Shown piece by piece: positions 52,573-53,101 of a stretch of DNA of 53,101 bases (its first letter is position 1; every line of letters begins with the position of its first letter). The translations under genes were made by a program, and so were the position numbers. Location of the stretch: assembly GCA_905233425.1 (NCBI GenBank), contig CAJOEC010000014.1, positions 1-53,101 of the forward strand, given 5' to 3'. Source of the stretch: an uncultured Prevotella sp. Lineage in GTDB: Bacteria; Bacteroidota; Bacteroidia; Bacteroidales; Bacteroidaceae. The notes under the pieces were generated by a model. That model had not been told where the DNA came from and searched no databases. It saw nothing but the letters and a program-made list of their open reading frames with translations.

Positions 52573-52990
52573 CAAAAGTTTTTAAAAACACTATACATTC
52601 CTACATTTTTGATGTAATTACCTAATTATAAGTGATTTGGGTAATGTATAGACTATACATTATTGATGAGCTCTATACATTCTTTGAGAACAGACGTAGG
52701 ACAACGACCGTAATAACGCATCTAAGTATCATATAATCAGCATGTTTCCAAATGTTTCCTCCGTGGAAACAATTTGTTTCCACGGGAGAAACAGATAGTT
52801 TCCACGGAGGAAACTGTTACTTAGCCCGGTTATTATTATTACTTTCCTCCGTTTTGTTTGTTGAAATAGTCCGTTTACTGTCTATGTATAGAGGCATCAT
52901 TAAATGTACAGTCTATACATCGTTTAACATTCTGTATATATGTAAGTTATGAGAAAAATGTAGGAATGTATAGAGAAATCAAAAAAAGTT
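52573..52990. repeat. Gene-free A/T-rich tract with TATACAT and TTTCC palindromic repeats
   Basis: CTATACAT or its inverse occurs at 52591, 52653, 52673, 52884, 52913 and 52966; a 21-base perfect palindrome with arms TAATGTATAG/CTATACATTA is at 52642-52662. Three 17-mers of GTTTCC...GAAAC type lie at 52754, 52776 and 52798. No believable ORF is present. It may be control DNA of a gene beyond the window. Confidence 0.65.
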
Positions 52991-53020
52991 GGTGAAAAAA
53001 ATAACGACCTGTACGGTTGA

Positions 53021-53101
53021 AAAGCCCTGAAGGGGCGACAAGACTACAGACGGGGGTGAAACCCCCGGTAAGTCGGCACAAGACGAAAGCCCTGAAAGGG
53101 C
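53021..53101. repeat. GC-rich palindromic intergenic element at window edge
   Basis: AAGCCCTGAAGGGGC, GGGGGTGAAACCCCC and AAGCCCTGAAAGGGC hairpins follow each other. Same kind of element as 9061-9267. Confidence 0.7.

Noticed and set aside
52752..52952. Small plus-strand ORF beginning MFPPWKQFV
   Set aside because: It is made of the TTTCC and TATACAT repeats and has no upstream promoter or conserved feature.
1..53101. tRNA or rRNA genes
   Set aside because: No cloverleaf or rRNA core sequence was noticed by eye; a covariance search would be needed to exclude a tRNA fully.

Overview
The window reads as Bacteroidales DNA, most likely Prevotella/Segatella or a close relative. The reasons are the promoter grammar (TTTG, 19-20 nt, TAnnTTTG), the absence of Shine-Dalgarno sites, a methylmalonyl-CoA/propionate gene set, a T9SS-like C-terminus on one giant protein and GC-rich palindromic intergenic repeats. 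The species cannot be fixed from sequence alone. No rRNA, tRNA or CRISPR array was seen.

Left part (1-12.5 kb), mostly housekeeping: the C-terminus of an Rpn-type nuclease, a DEAD-box helicase, a secreted alpha/beta hydrolase, a sigma-like/macro-like fusion divergent from a vWA protein, a succinate-type CoA transferase, a Memo-AMMECR1 fusion, a GT2 glycosyltransferase, and the operon mce - mmdA - 49-aa protein - biotin carrier. The CoA transferase and this operon fit propionate formation from succinate. Seven-base simple repeats (CTCAAC-N and relatives) sit upstream of start codons and have also entered coding regions.

Middle part (12.6-42.5 kb), all on the minus strand: three giant secreted proteins (about 4370, 1979 and 1601 aa) alternate with three ATPase proteins carrying C-terminal PD-(D/E)XK-like ends and one RhuM-PLD protein. 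Two giants start at or within 50 bases of the stop of an ATPase-nuclease gene (one shares an ATGA). The largest giant is built of YGGG repeats and holds two copies of a roughly 1400-residue block.

Right part (42.5-52.4 kb), an array of defence or toxin-antitoxin-like genes: Abi (HEPN), two RhuM-PLD, three DUF1016 nucleases, a PIN/antitoxin pair, a RelE-like/antitoxin pair and a truncated Abi. Most genes are separated by a diverged copy of one repeat of about 130-210 bp. Each repeat holds a small signal-peptide-like ORF (MTHDMKHNDMKR...) and ends in a canonical promoter for the next gene. The same leader occurs at the 5' end of the third giant gene. All three RhuM genes and all three DUF1016 genes carry a different palindrome, or pair of palindromes, at the same place in the gene. 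Both Abi copies meet a convergent promoter driving a short RNA with a GCAA tetraloop. The last 0.7 kb holds only repeats.

The best candidates for an undescribed system are the promoter-leader cassette array and the paralogue-specific palindromes inside its DNA-binding/nuclease genes.
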